Source: Actinomycetota bacterium (GTDB taxonomy: Bacteria; Actinomycetota; Actinomycetes; Mycobacteriales; Mycobacteriaceae). Taken from it: DNA of 64,000 nucleotides. This document shows positions 32,649 to 42,443 of this stretch, piece after piece. The notes under the pieces are model-generated. The model searched no databases. It had not been told where the DNA came from and saw only the letters and a list, made by a program, of their open reading frames with translations. Every line of letters starts with the position of its first letter. The first letter of the stretch is position 1. The DNA lies in the NCBI GenBank assembly GCA_005787665.1, contig SYAB01000230.1:1-64000 (forward strand). Reading direction: 5' to 3'. Made by a program: the position numbers and the translations under genes.

Positions 32649-32999
32649 GTGGGGTTTCATCCCGACGTCGAGGCGTTCTTAGCGCGCGGTGCCGAGCTGG
32701 GCGAGATGCTTGAGCGGGTGCAGGCGGCTGCGTTCGATGATCTGCGGGTGCGTCGCGCTGGCGCCGATGAGCCGAACTTGTTGCCTGAGATCGACGGCTA
32801 TGGGGCGCTGACGTCGCTGTGGATGGAGGGCATTGTGGGGAGGTACAAGGCCCGCGAGATTGAGCACATTTTTATGGCGGCGGTCGCCGAATGTTATGCG
32901 GTGCTGGGTGATCGGCGTTCTGACGCGGCCCGCTCAGCGGTGCCCGATGCGCTGCGGCCGTCTCTGGGTGATCTGGATGCCGATTTGGGGTTGGGGTGA
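32649..32999 (+). CDS. Small helical protein in ESX operon
   Basis: This 116-residue protein is helical and acidic (VEAFLARGAELGEMLERVQAAAFDDLRVRR and YKAREIEHIFMAAVAECYAVLGD). It starts at a GTG with AGGGGA upstream and overlaps the BTAD-domain gene. The pattern of charged helices and size recalls the YbaB/EspL-type or WXG-like helpers found in ESX loci, but I cannot place it in a family. Confidence 0.65.
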   Translation: MGFHPDVEAFLARGAELGEMLERVQAAAFDDLRVRRAGADEPNLLPEIDGYGALTSLWMEGIVGRYKAREIEHIFMAAVAECYAVLGDRRSDAARSAVPDALRPSLGDLDADLGLG

Positions 33000-34249
33000 T
33001 GGCGGCCCCGACGCGCAGCGGCCCAACCCCGGCGGAGCTTGTCGCTGAGTGTCTTTCGGGTGGGGTGCGCCGGCTGATCGGTGCGGCGCACTCGTTGACG
33101 TCGTCGCGTGCGGTGGTGGTGTGCGCCGACGAGCAGTGGGTGCGGGTCCGGTTTTCCTCGGCGCCGGGGTCCCTGCCGGCGCCGTGGGAGGTTGAGCCCA
33201 CCGGTTGGGTCCGCGCCCCGCGGGCCAGTGAGCCTGGTCTGCGGGACGCGTCGGCGGACCCGGTTCTGGTGGTGGTGGGGGTGGCCGAATCTCAGGTGGT
33301 GGCGATCAACGCGCTGGCCGTCGATGAGATTGGGGTGACGTGCGCGGGCCGCGATGCGGTGATCGCGAACTGGGTGCTGCAAGCGCAGGTTCAGGGCGCC
33401 CCCGGGGACAGTGTTTCGGTGGCTGGGGCGGTGCTCAGCGCCAACCCGGACGCCACGGTGGTGGTGGCCGATCCGATGACCGGGGAATCCGGCTGGGTGG
33501 ATGTGTTGGCTGCGGGCACCGCGTGGCCGGTGCGGCCGTTGACCGCGCCGATCGGCGATGTTGAGCCTGCGTGTCCCGGCGGTTCCGGGCTGCCGGTGCT
33601 CCCGGTGGTGGAGGCGGCCCCGCCGCCCACCGACCTGACTGTTGTCGAAGAGCTGCCGGTCACCTCGAGTGCCCGGATGCGGGTGTTCGGGCGGTTCGAG
33701 GTCCTCGACGATCAGGGGGCGGCGTTGCAGCCGATGCAGCAGGACATGGTCGGCGGCATCTATTTCCACCAGCCGGTCAGCACCCACGACCTGTGCGGGC
33801 TGCTGTTCGGTACCGAGCGGCGGCCCGGCAGTTTCCATGTCGCGCTGTCCAAGATGCGCAAACGTGGTCTCAATCCGGTGTTGGTCGATGGCGGGTATCG
33901 CATCGACATTGCCTGTGACTGGCAGACATTCACCGACCGGGTCGGACCTGACGTTGCGGCGGCGGACACCGCGGCCCTGGCTGCTGCGGCGGCGATGATC
34001 ACCGGCCCGCTGTTCGGTGAGCACCCGCCGGCCTGGGCGGCAACCCTGGTGGTGTCGATGCGCCGCCGCGCCGCCGAGGTGTGCCGTGAGTTGGCCGCCC
34101 GCCATGTCGATCAGCCGGCCGCGGCCGTGGGGTACGCGCGCCAAGGCCTGGCGGTCGACACCGACAATCCCGAACTGTTGGAGATCATCGACACCCTCAC
34201 CGCGAACCCGGGAGCAGTGCCGCGGCAACACGACGAAGGGACGCGATGA
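32999..34249 (+). CDS. BTAD-domain protein in the ESX locus
   Basis: This protein of about 416 residues has an N-terminal mixed domain (residues 1-200, including ADPVLVVVGVAESQVVAINAL), a Pro-rich linker, and a winged-helix/bacterial transcriptional activator (BTAD) region: RMRVFGRFEVLDDQG, LLFGTERRPGSFHVALSKMRKRG, VDGGYRIDI, then TPR-like helices. BTAD proteins in actinobacteria act as regulators or scaffold proteins. The gene is where espG lies in ESX-1 (directly before the espH-like gene), although no EspG fold is apparent. GTGATGG at the junction allows a GTG start at 32996 or an ATG at 32999. Confidence 0.7.
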   Translation: MAAPTRSGPTPAELVAECLSGGVRRLIGAAHSLTSSRAVVVCADEQWVRVRFSSAPGSLPAPWEVEPTGWVRAPRASEPGLRDASADPVLVVVGVAESQVVAINALAVDEIGVTCAGRDAVIANWVLQAQVQGAPGDSVSVAGAVLSANPDATVVVADPMTGESGWVDVLAAGTAWPVRPLTAPIGDVEPACPGGSGLPVLPVVEAAPPPTDLTVVEELPVTSSARMRVFGRFEVLDDQGAALQPMQQDMVGGIYFHQPVSTHDLCGLLFGTERRPGSFHVALSKMRKRGLNPVLVDGGYRIDIACDWQTFTDRVGPDVAAADTAALAAAAAMITGPLFGEHPPAWAATLVVSMRRRAAEVCRELAARHVDQPAAAVGYARQGLAVDTDNPELLEIIDTLTANPGAVPRQHDEGTR

Positions 34250-34614
34250 GCGACAACACCATTGAGCACACAGAGCCCGCGACCGAGGAGTTCTATCGGC
34301 GGGAATTCAGTGTGTTCAACCCGTCGGGTTCGGTGGGCATCAGCTGCAACGGCCGCGGACAAATCTGCGGCATCACCCTCGACGAAGACGCCTTGACCAA
34401 CGATGAAGAGCTGGCCGCGGAGATTGTGGCGTTGGCGAAACTGGCGCGCGCAAAGTATCGGATGAATCTGCGGTTGTTCTCTCTGGAGGCCACCACCGCC
34501 CAGGGTCGCGATCCCGACCGCATGGACCGGTTCTACCGCGGTGTGCAGAAGCTGCCCACACCGGAGGAGTACGCGGAGATGGAACGCGCCGACGCCGCCA
34601 GGTATGCGCTGTGA
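34246..34614 (+). CDS. espH: EspH-like (DUF2694) ESX protein
   Basis: This 122-residue protein matches the EspH pattern: FSVFNPSGSVGISCNGRGQI at residues about 21-40, DEELAAEIVALAKLARAKYR, and the LPTPEEYAEMERADAARY ending, which correspond in order to FTVTNPQGSVSVS, ADEIFVIADLARQKA and LPTPEEAAAAEAE in Mtb EspH as I remember it. EspH is a cytosolic partner of ESX-1 substrates. ATGA overlap with the upstream gene and GTGA overlap with eccA. Confidence 0.8.
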   Translation: MSDNTIEHTEPATEEFYRREFSVFNPSGSVGISCNGRGQICGITLDEDALTNDEELAAEIVALAKLARAKYRMNLRLFSLEATTAQGRDPDRMDRFYRGVQKLPTPEEYAEMERADAARYAL

Positions 34615-36392
34615 ATCAGCCTCGGGAACTGTTCGACGCCGGCGCGGCCGCCCTGGGACTGCTCGGCGGCGGTAAACCCAATCCGGCTCAGGCGTTGCGG
34701 TATTTCACCGCCGCCAGCGAAGCCGATCCGCAGATGTGCGATGCGTGGCTGGGCCGGATGCTGTGCGGGGACGCCGAATCCCCGATCGTCTACCGGGCCT
34801 GGTCGGCGCGGCAGAACATGCACGGCGAAATCGTGCGGCTGGGCATCAGCCCTGGGGCGTTCATGCCGAAAGTGGACATCGGCATGGGTGTGGTCGCCCT
34901 CGAACAGCCGATCTATGACCGCGGTGTCCTCAGCGTGGTGTTGGCGCGCATGCTGGCCATGGGCAGCCCCCCGGACTATCAGGAAGCCCAGGACACCCTC
35001 GCTGACGCCCCGCCGAACGGCCTGACCCGCTGGGTGCGGGCCGCGATGCTGTATCGGGCGCAACGGTGGACGGAGGTGATCGCCACCCTCACCGGCAACC
35101 TGGGGGATTTCCGCGACGACCGGTTTTTGGCGCAGGCCGCCACCACCGCCCTGGGGGTGGCCCACGCCCACCTCGGGCAGTTCGATCCGGCCGAACGGTA
35201 TCTGCGGGAGGTGGAAGCCACCGCCGCGGAATTTCCCTCGGCCCGCCACACCGCACTGTGGTATCTCGGGTTGGTGGCGCGGGAGCGCGGCGAGGAGACC
35301 GAGGCGGTGGCGCTGCTGCGCCGGGTCAACGCCGAAGCGCCCTCCGCGGAGATCGCCGCGGCCATCGCCGACCCGGGGATCCGGTTGCACACCACCACCG
35401 CCGAAGCGATTGCCGCCCGCACCGACCCGTGGGATCCGGCATCGGGGCCCGGCGCCGAGGAACTCGCCGGGGCCGCCGCCGCGGAGCGCCGCGCGGTGCT
35501 CCTCGATGAGGCCACCGCCGAACTGGACCGCCAGATCGGCATGAGTGGGCTCAAGGAACAGATCCGGACGTTTCGGGCGCGGATGAGGATGGCCGAGAAA
35601 CGCAAAGAGTTGGGGTTGAAGACCACCAAGAGCGCCAATCACATGGTGTTCGTCGGGCCGCCGGGGACCGGTAAGACCACGGTGGCGCGGATCATCGCGA
35701 AAACGTTGTGCGGCTTGGGCATTGTCGGCACCAAGAACGTCGTCGAGGTCAGCGGGCGGGAGTTACTCGGTCAGTACGTGGGTCACAGCGAGGAGAACCT
35801 GCGCCAGGCGCTGGCCCGCGCCAAAGACGGGGTGCTGGTCCTCGACGAGGCCTACGCCCTGGTCCAGGACCGCACCAGTAGCGCGGACCCCTTCGGGCAG
35901 GCCATCGTCGACGAACTCGTCAAACAGCTCGAGGATCAACGCTCCCAGCTGTGCGTCATCATCGCCGGTTACCCCTCCGACATCGAGAGATTCTTAAATT
36001 CTAATGACGGGCTGAGATCGCGTTTCGCGCACCGATTCCACTTCGAAACCTACAGTCCCGACGAGCTTTCCGAGATCGCGGAGGTGATGGCCGCTGACCG
36101 CGACGACATCATTGATCCCCCCGCCCGGGAGGTGCTGCTGACCGCGTGTGAGAAGTTGGCCGGCGCCACGATGGGTGATCGGCCGGCGATCGACTTCTAC
36201 GGCAACGGGCGTTTCGTCCGCAAAGTGTTGGAAGCGGCCGCCGATTACCGCGATCTGCGCAACGAAGAGGACCCGCCGGTGTTGCTCGATGAGGCGGCGG
36301 TGATGACGATCCGTGAATCCGACATGTCCGCCGGCCTGGCTAAAGTTTTAGCTGAAATCGAATCTCAGGCCGCCGCGGGGGGACTGCACTGA
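34611..36392 (+). CDS. eccA: EccA, CbxX/CfqX-type AAA+ ATPase of ESX
   Basis: This 593-residue protein has an N-terminal TPR-like domain (residues 1-270) and a C-terminal AAA+ domain with Walker A VGPPGTGKTT near 347-356, Walker B VLVLDEAY, and arginine-finger region LRSRFAHRF. EccA proteins are cytosolic chaperone ATPases thought to act on PE/PPE-EspG complexes in ESX secretion. GTG start overlaps the espH-like stop; the stop overlaps eccB. Length is that of the family (570-620 residues). Confidence 0.93.
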   Translation: MNQPRELFDAGAAALGLLGGGKPNPAQALRYFTAASEADPQMCDAWLGRMLCGDAESPIVYRAWSARQNMHGEIVRLGISPGAFMPKVDIGMGVVALEQPIYDRGVLSVVLARMLAMGSPPDYQEAQDTLADAPPNGLTRWVRAAMLYRAQRWTEVIATLTGNLGDFRDDRFLAQAATTALGVAHAHLGQFDPAERYLREVEATAAEFPSARHTALWYLGLVARERGEETEAVALLRRVNAEAPSAEIAAAIADPGIRLHTTTAEAIAARTDPWDPASGPGAEELAGAAAAERRAVLLDEATAELDRQIGMSGLKEQIRTFRARMRMAEKRKELGLKTTKSANHMVFVGPPGTGKTTVARIIAKTLCGLGIVGTKNVVEVSGRELLGQYVGHSEENLRQALARAKDGVLVLDEAYALVQDRTSSADPFGQAIVDELVKQLEDQRSQLCVIIAGYPSDIERFLNSNDGLRSRFAHRFHFETYSPDELSEIAEVMAADRDDIIDPPAREVLLTACEKLAGATMGDRPAIDFYGNGRFVRKVLEAAADYRDLRNEEDPPVLLDEAAVMTIRESDMSAGLAKVLAEIESQAAAGGLH

Positions 36393-37864
36393 TGCCATCG
36401 TTCATTCCGACCACCAAACTGCAAGTCACGGGCCGAAAGTTTTTGGTACAGCGGCTCAATCACGCCCTGACCCGCCACGACACCTCGATGCGGCATGACC
36501 CGGAACGCTCCACGGTGCAAGCCCTGATGGTGGGGTTCACGTTGGTGGCCCTGGTGTGTTTGGGCGCGTTGGCGTTGGCGTATTTCAAACCGCAAGGGCT
36601 GCGCGCCGATGCCCCGATCGTGCAGTCCCGGGACTCCCTGGAATTGTTCGTCGACATCGACGGCCGCCTGCATCCGGCGATGAACCTGGTGTCGGCGCGG
36701 TTGATCGCCGGGCGCCCGGATGAACCGGCGTTGGTCAAAGCCAGCGAGGTCAACAACGCCCCCCGCGGTCAACTGGTTGGCATTCCCGGCGCCCCGGGCC
36801 GGGTGTTTCAGCCGCCGCAGCGCGACGCGGTGTGGTCGGTGTGTGACGTGGCCCAAAATCCGGGCATGGCCAATCCCGGATTGCGCACCGCGGTGATCGG
36901 CAGCGACCAGCAGGAGGTCATCACCGCCGATCCGGCGGCGGCGCGCATCGTGCAGGGACCCGACAGCGCCACCTGGTTGTTGCATGGCGGTGCCCGGCAT
37001 CGCATCGACGTCGGTGACACCGCGTTGATCACCGGGTTGGGGCTGACCCGGTTTCCGGTGATCGACACCATCACCGAGGAGTTGTTCAACGCGATTCCGG
37101 CCGGCCGGCCGATCGGGGTGCCGCCGATTCCGGGGTCGGGCGCCCCGACCGCCTATCCGGTGGCCCCGGGTGTGGTGGTGGGGTCGGTGTTCAAAGTCGA
37201 TCAGTCCGGCGGCGCCGAGCAGTGGTATGTGGCGTTGCCCGACGGTGTTCAGTCGCTGTCCCCGGTGGCTGCTGCGGTTTTGCGCAACGTCAACACCTTC
37301 GGGTCGGCGACCGCACCGAGTGTGTCCCCGGATGTGGTGGCCCGCGTTCCGGCGGCCAATCCCGGCCTGGACGTGTCGGCGTTCCCCGCCACACCGTTGC
37401 GGTCGGCGAGCCTCCTGGATGCTCCGGTGACGTGCTGGCAGTGGATCAAACGTGCCGGGGAGCAGCAGTCGTCCTCGGCGCTGGCGTTTATGACCACGTT
37501 GCCGCTGTCGGAGGACCAAAGCCAGGTGTGGCGGCACGACTTGGTGTCCGCGCCGGGGGTGGCGATGTACGCCCCGCCTGGGTCCGGGTTTTTCGTGCAG
37601 ACCACCGGTGCTGATCCGCGGTCCCCGGCCGCGGGACCGCTGTGGTGGGTCTCGGATGCGGGGGTGCGCTACGGGCTGGTGTCGGGCGGGGACGGCACCT
37701 CTTCCGCGCCGGCCGCGCTGGGGCTGTCCGCGCCGATCCCGGCGCCGTGGCCGGTGCTGGCCGGGTTGGTGGCGGGCCCGCAATTATCGAAACGGGACGC
37801 GTTGATCGTCCAGGACACGGTGCCGGGCAACCCGGCGGCCGCCGAACTGCAGGGGACACGATGA
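36392..37864 (+). CDS. eccB: EccB, ESX membrane core protein
   Basis: This 490-residue protein starts PSFIPTTKLQVTGRKFLVQR, the standard EccB N-terminus, followed by one transmembrane segment (ALMVGFTLVALVCLGALAL, about 46-65) and a large periplasmic domain (about 75-490) with SRDSLELFVDIDGRLHPAMNL and two conserved cysteines (SVCDVA near 150 and VTCWQW near 348). EccB forms the periplasmic part of the ESX membrane complex with EccC, EccD and EccE. Translation is coupled on both sides. Confidence 0.95.
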   Translation: MPSFIPTTKLQVTGRKFLVQRLNHALTRHDTSMRHDPERSTVQALMVGFTLVALVCLGALALAYFKPQGLRADAPIVQSRDSLELFVDIDGRLHPAMNLVSARLIAGRPDEPALVKASEVNNAPRGQLVGIPGAPGRVFQPPQRDAVWSVCDVAQNPGMANPGLRTAVIGSDQQEVITADPAAARIVQGPDSATWLLHGGARHRIDVGDTALITGLGLTRFPVIDTITEELFNAIPAGRPIGVPPIPGSGAPTAYPVAPGVVVGSVFKVDQSGGAEQWYVALPDGVQSLSPVAAAVLRNVNTFGSATAPSVSPDVVARVPAANPGLDVSAFPATPLRSASLLDAPVTCWQWIKRAGEQQSSSALAFMTTLPLSEDQSQVWRHDLVSAPGVAMYAPPGSGFFVQTTGADPRSPAAGPLWWVSDAGVRYGLVSGGDGTSSAPAALGLSAPIPAPWPVLAGLVAGPQLSKRDALIVQDTVPGNPAAAELQGTR

Positions 37865-40800
37865 GCACACGGCCCTGGATTCCTCCGCGCCGGCCCGAAC
37901 CGGCACCGGAGTTCGCGATGGTGGAGACCACCGTCCCGCCGCCGAGTGAGGTGCCTGATGTGGTGCCGGTCAGTAAATGGCAGAAGCTGTTGCCGCTGCT
38001 GATGGTGGTGGCCGTGGTGGGCATGATCGGGATTTTTTTCGCCTCCGGGATCCGCAAAATCTCGCCGTTCATGTTGATGTTCCCGCTGATGTTTTTGATG
38101 TCGGCGGGCGCCATGATGGGCGGCCACATCGGCGGGGGAGGCAAGAAAACTCCGGAGATCAACGCCGAACGCCGTAAATACTCCGAAATGTTGTCCCGGC
38201 TGCGCGGCACCGTCCATGAGCGCGCCGAACGCCAATATGGGTTCCTGGCCCACAGCGCCCCGCCGCCGGCGACGCTGGCCGCGCTGGTGGGCACCCCGCG
38301 GCAGTGGGAGTTGTCCAATCCGGAACGTGATCGCACCAATTTTCTGGCCACCCGGGTCGGATTGAACGATCAGCAGCTCGGTGGCGGGCTGACGATGGCA
38401 CCGACCGCCCCGGAAGCCGACTTGGAGCCGGTGCAAAACGTTGCCGCGCAACGCTTTTTCCGCGCCCACCGCGCGGTGCACGGCATGCCGGTGAAAATTG
38501 ATCTCAAGACTCATCCGGCGGTGCAGTTTTTCGGCGACGGGGACCTTGACGGGGTGATTCGGGCGATGTTGCTGCAGTTGGCGGTGTTTCACCCGCCGGC
38601 GTTGGTGTCGATCGCGGTCGTCACCGAGCAGCCCGAGCAGTGGGACTGGATCAAGTGGCTGCCGCACACCCAAAACCCGTACCGCTGCGACGAGTTGGGT
38701 AGCGAGCGGATGGTGTATTCCCCGGCGCAAGCCCGCGCCGGTCTGCAGGACTTCGTGGCCGGCCGGGGCGGGTTCTCCGCCGACGCCACCTACACCGGGG
38801 ACAAGCCGTGGTTGATCGTGGTCGCTGACCGGGTGGGCACCCTGGCCGGCTGCGGGGAGGGCAGTGAGGCGGTCACGGTGATTCGCTGCGGCGGGGCCGA
38901 CGAAACCGATTTGCAGACCACCCTGGGGGCGCGGGTGGAGGTCGGTGCTGACGGGCGGGCTCGGCGGCGCCGGATGAGCCCCGATGATCCGCTGAAGTAC
39001 TGGGTGTCGGCGGTGGACACCGTCAGCGAGCCCGACGCCCGCCGGGTGGCCCGCCGGATGGCCCGGTGGCGTTCCGCCGGTTCCGGTCAGGCCGATATCC
39101 GTGGCGGCGGGATTGGTGGCGCCGAGCGCACCTGGCAGTCCCTGCACGGCATCGACGACCCGGGAACGATGGGCACCCGGTTGTGGACCGGGCACCGTGA
39201 CCGTGACCCCGACCGCATGAATGTGCCGATCGGCTGGGATCGGTCCGGGGCGCCGGTGAGCATCAACATGAAAGAAGATTCCGAGGGCGGCATGGGCTCC
39301 CATGGGTTGATCCTCGGCTACACCGGGTCGGGGAAAAGTTCCTTCATCGCCGACCTGCTGTTGGGCACGGTCGCCCGCCACACCCCCGACGAGGTCAACG
39401 CCATTCTCATCGACTACAAAGGCGACGGGACTTTTCCGGGGTTTGAAAACCTGAACCACACGGTGCAGGTGCTGTCCAATATCGGCGAACGTGACTACAT
39501 CAACCGGCTTGAGGATGTGTTGCGCGGAGAGGTGGAGCGCCGCCAACGGCTGCGCGCCTCAGCGGGCCGATTCAAAGACGCCGCCTCGTATTTGAAGGCC
39601 CGTGAGCGCGGCGCCGACATCCCGCCGTTTCCGACCCTGATGATCGTCGTCGATGAGTTCACCGCCCTGCTCAAAGACCATCCCGAGTTCAAAGATGTCT
39701 TCGAACACCTTGCCCGCCAGGGACGTTCGGATCGCATCCAGCTGGTGTTGGCGACCCAATCGTTGACCGGGGTGTCGCTGGGGCAGCTGGACTCCAACCT
39801 GGGCTGGCGGATCGCCCTGAAAACCGCCACCGCCCAAGATTCGATGGCCGCCATCGAATCCAAAGATGCCTACCATTTAAGCCGCATCGGGCAGGGCTAT
39901 CTGAAAGTCGGCGGCGCCGAGCCACGCTTTTTCGAAGCCGCGCACGTTTACGAGCCGTACTTCCCGCCGGCGGCCGCGGTGGCCGCGGCCGCGGATCCGC
40001 GAACGGGGGCGACCTTGTCGGGGATCGCGCGGTTCGGTGTCGATGCCGTCGGTGAGCCGTTCTCGACGGTCGTCGACGAGACGGTGGTCGAGGCCCCGGT
40101 GATCCACACCCGTGAGGAACTCGAGGCCGCCCCGGAACTGGTGCAGGTGGTCCTCGACCAGCTCGCCGGCCACGGCGATCCCGCCTACAAGATGTGGCTG
40201 CCGCGGCTGACCCAGCCCAGCCCCGTCGGGGACCTGGTGGCCGCCGCCGGGCTGACCGCCACCGGGCAGGCCCTGCTGGATCTGCCCATCGGGTTGGTCG
40301 ACCTGCCGTTCGACCACACCCAGGCGGTGTTCACCGCGGACCTCACCGACAGCCATCTGCTGGTGCTGGGCCGGGCCCGGTCCGGAAAGTCGGTGGCCTT
40401 GCAAACCCTGTGTCTGTCGGCGGCGCTACTCAACGACCCCCGCAAGGTGCAGATGTACGCCATCGACTACGGCTCGGATTCGAAGCTGCTGGCCTTGGAG
40501 GGCCTGCCGCACGTCGGTGGTGTGGCCCTGGCCGGGGATCCGGAAACGGTCAACCGGGTGGTGGCCGAGGTCAGCGAAGTGGTGCGCCGGCGCACCGAGT
40601 TGTTCCGCGAGTTGAGGATCGGGTCAATGGCCGCCTACCGCGACCTGGTCGCCGCCGGGCAGGCAACCGATGACGGCCTCGGCGACGTCATCCTGCTCAT
40701 CGACAACTGGGACGAGTTCCGCAAAAACCACGACGACATGACGCCGGGGGCACCGTCGATGATGGATCGGATGGCCAGCCTGCTTAACGCCGGCACCGCC

Positions 40801-41922
40801 GTCGGGGTGCACGTGGTGGTCAGCGCCCTGGACCCGAACACGTTGCCGCGTGCCATGCAGGGCAAGTTCAACGCGCTCATCGAGCTGAAGATCAACGACA
40901 CGCACCTGAGCAAGGTCGATAAGCGCGCCGCCGATGCGGTGCCCAACATTGCCGGGCGGGCCCTCGATGCCGCCTCCGCCAATCACGTCATGATCGCCGC
41001 GCCGCGCCTCGATGGCGTGCCGGCCGTCGACGACGCCGGCCTGGCGGACGCAGTGGCCCAGATCGCCGCCCAATGGACCGATGAGCAGGCCCGGTCGGTG
41101 CGGGTGCTGCCCGCCCGCCTGGAGGCCTCGCAGTTGCACATCCCCGACACCTGGACCGGCTCGCCGTGGTCGGTGCCCCTCGGGGTGCGAGAACCGGACC
41201 TGGCCCCGGCGATGCTCGACTTCATGACCGAACGGCACCTCAACGTATTCGGCGGGAAGAACTGCGGCAAAACCCATCTGGCGGCGGCGATCATCAACAA
41301 CCTGTGCGCCCGCTACACCCCCGATCAGGTGCGGTTCCTCGTCGTGGACCTCAAAGGATCGCGGTTAGTCGATGCCGTCGACGACGACTACCTGCTGCGC
41401 TGGACCCATACCGACGGGTCGTCTGCCCGCAGCGGGCTGGTCCTCAACAGCACCGACCTGGACGTGGCGGTCAAGGCCCTCGCCAAAGCCATGGAAGCCC
41501 GGATGCCCCGCGCTGACGTCACCCGCGAACAGCGGCGCAGCCGGTCGTGGTGGTCGGGCCCGGAGGTGTTCATCGTCATTGACGACTTTGCGATGGTCCA
41601 CAACGCCAACCCGGCCGCCTTCGCGCCCCTGGCATCGCTGTGGGGCAACGCCCACCAGCTCGGGGTGCACGCGGTGGTGGCCTGCCCGATCGCGGTGGCC
41701 AACCGGGTCCTGCCCACGGGGTCGTCGCTGATGAAGTTCAACGCCGACCTCGGGGCGGCCACCCTGGTGATGGACGGGGTCAAGGAAAACGGTCCGATCC
41801 TCGCCGGGGTGCGGGTGGCGCCGTTGCCGCCCGGCCGCGGCGTGCTTGTCCACGCCGGCCGCCAAGACATCATCCAAACGCCGGTGGTGGCCGAACTGGA
41901 ATCCGGCCCCGCTGGCTACTAA
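37861..41922 (+). CDS. eccC: EccC, single-chain FtsK/SpoIIIE-type ESX motor ATPase
   Basis: This protein of about 1353 residues is one unsplit EccC (ESX-1 has split EccCa/EccCb). It has two N-terminal membrane segments (LLPLLMVVAVVGMIGIFF and MLMFPLMFLMSAGAMMGG, near 41-87), a DUF region, then three P-loop domains: GYTGSGKS near 487, GRARSGKS near 837 and GGKNCGKT near 1130. The first has a full Walker B (TLMIVVDEFTALL). EccC drives export and recognises the YxxxD/E signal through its last domains. The start is the ATG overlapping the eccB stop. Confidence 0.95.
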   Translation: MSTRPWIPPRRPEPAPEFAMVETTVPPPSEVPDVVPVSKWQKLLPLLMVVAVVGMIGIFFASGIRKISPFMLMFPLMFLMSAGAMMGGHIGGGGKKTPEINAERRKYSEMLSRLRGTVHERAERQYGFLAHSAPPPATLAALVGTPRQWELSNPERDRTNFLATRVGLNDQQLGGGLTMAPTAPEADLEPVQNVAAQRFFRAHRAVHGMPVKIDLKTHPAVQFFGDGDLDGVIRAMLLQLAVFHPPALVSIAVVTEQPEQWDWIKWLPHTQNPYRCDELGSERMVYSPAQARAGLQDFVAGRGGFSADATYTGDKPWLIVVADRVGTLAGCGEGSEAVTVIRCGGADETDLQTTLGARVEVGADGRARRRRMSPDDPLKYWVSAVDTVSEPDARRVARRMARWRSAGSGQADIRGGGIGGAERTWQSLHGIDDPGTMGTRLWTGHRDRDPDRMNVPIGWDRSGAPVSINMKEDSEGGMGSHGLILGYTGSGKSSFIADLLLGTVARHTPDEVNAILIDYKGDGTFPGFENLNHTVQVLSNIGERDYINRLEDVLRGEVERRQRLRASAGRFKDAASYLKARERGADIPPFPTLMIVVDEFTALLKDHPEFKDVFEHLARQGRSDRIQLVLATQSLTGVSLGQLDSNLGWRIALKTATAQDSMAAIESKDAYHLSRIGQGYLKVGGAEPRFFEAAHVYEPYFPPAAAVAAAADPRTGATLSGIARFGVDAVGEPFSTVVDETVVEAPVIHTREELEAAPELVQVVLDQLAGHGDPAYKMWLPRLTQPSPVGDLVAAAGLTATGQALLDLPIGLVDLPFDHTQAVFTADLTDSHLLVLGRARSGKSVALQTLCLSAALLNDPRKVQMYAIDYGSDSKLLALEGLPHVGGVALAGDPETVNRVVAEVSEVVRRRTELFRELRIGSMAAYRDLVAAGQATDDGLGDVILLIDNWDEFRKNHDDMTPGAPSMMDRMASLLNAGTAVGVHVVVSALDPNTLPRAMQGKFNALIELKINDTHLSKVDKRAADAVPNIAGRALDAASANHVMIAAPRLDGVPAVDDAGLADAVAQIAAQWTDEQARSVRVLPARLEASQLHIPDTWTGSPWSVPLGVREPDLAPAMLDFMTERHLNVFGGKNCGKTHLAAAIINNLCARYTPDQVRFLVVDLKGSRLVDAVDDDYLLRWTHTDGSSARSGLVLNSTDLDVAVKALAKAMEARMPRADVTREQRRSRSWWSGPEVFIVIDDFAMVHNANPAAFAPLASLWGNAHQLGVHAVVACPIAVANRVLPTGSSLMKFNADLGAATLVMDGVKENGPILAGVRVAPLPPGRGVLVHAGRQDIIQTPVVAELESGPAGY

Positions 41923-42121
41923 CCGGCCGCCCAGAATCGCGGTCCGGGAAAGTTTGCCAACACTGCGGCACCTGTGTCGGCCCGAACATAAGCGCAGTTC
42001 TGTTCTGGGCAGGTGGCGCGGGATATACCGGAGCGTGTATAACGGTCCTATTGCGATTAGCTGGCGGCCACGATAGACACGACACGGCAGCCACGGACGG
42101 CGTTAAGGAAAGGACCCGACG

Positions 42122-42415
42122 ATGTTGCAGGCGATCACCGAGGGACTGATGAAATCCGGGACGACTGTCGGCGTCGTCGGCACCCAGCAGGGCGTGGCGG
42201 CGGCGTCCGCGGCGCCGATGACGGCGGCGCTGATCCCGTCGGGCATCGACGAGGTGTCGGTGCTCGCCGCGGCGGCGTTCAGCGCCCAGGGCGCCAGTTT
42301 CACCGCCACGGCGGCGCAGGCCTCGGCCGTGCTGGCCGCGGCCAGTGAGGGCATGACCGCGGTGGCGGTCGCCTATGACGGGGTCGACGCGGCTGGAGCG
42401 GCCCGCATCCTCTGA
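42122..42415 (+). CDS. PE-family ESX substrate
   Basis: This 97-residue helical hairpin protein has a strong ribosome-binding site (AAGGAAAGGACC) and a C-terminal YDGVD (Y-x-x-x-D) secretion signal at residues about 84-88. The classical N-terminal Pro-Glu is not present (it begins MLQAITEGLMKSG), but the hairpin length, Ala-rich helices, signal and the PPE gene 28 bases downstream identify it. It pairs with the PPE protein for export. The 199 bases between eccC and this gene hold no other gene; TATAAC at 42038 could serve as a -10. Confidence 0.85.
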   Translation: MLQAITEGLMKSGTTVGVVGTQQGVAAASAAPMTAALIPSGIDEVSVLAAAAFSAQGASFTATAAQASAVLAAASEGMTAVAVAYDGVDAAGAARIL

Positions 42416-42443
42416 TCGCAGAGGACCAGCGCGGGGGATATTC

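Noticed and set aside
32894..34231. Minus-strand ORF opposite the BTAD-domain gene
   Set aside because: His/Arg-rich shadow frame; the plus-strand gene is coupled on both sides.
36365..39546. Long minus-strand ORFs opposite eccB and eccC
   Set aside because: They are opposite conserved ESX genes and show the His/Arg/Gly bias of GC-rich shadow frames.
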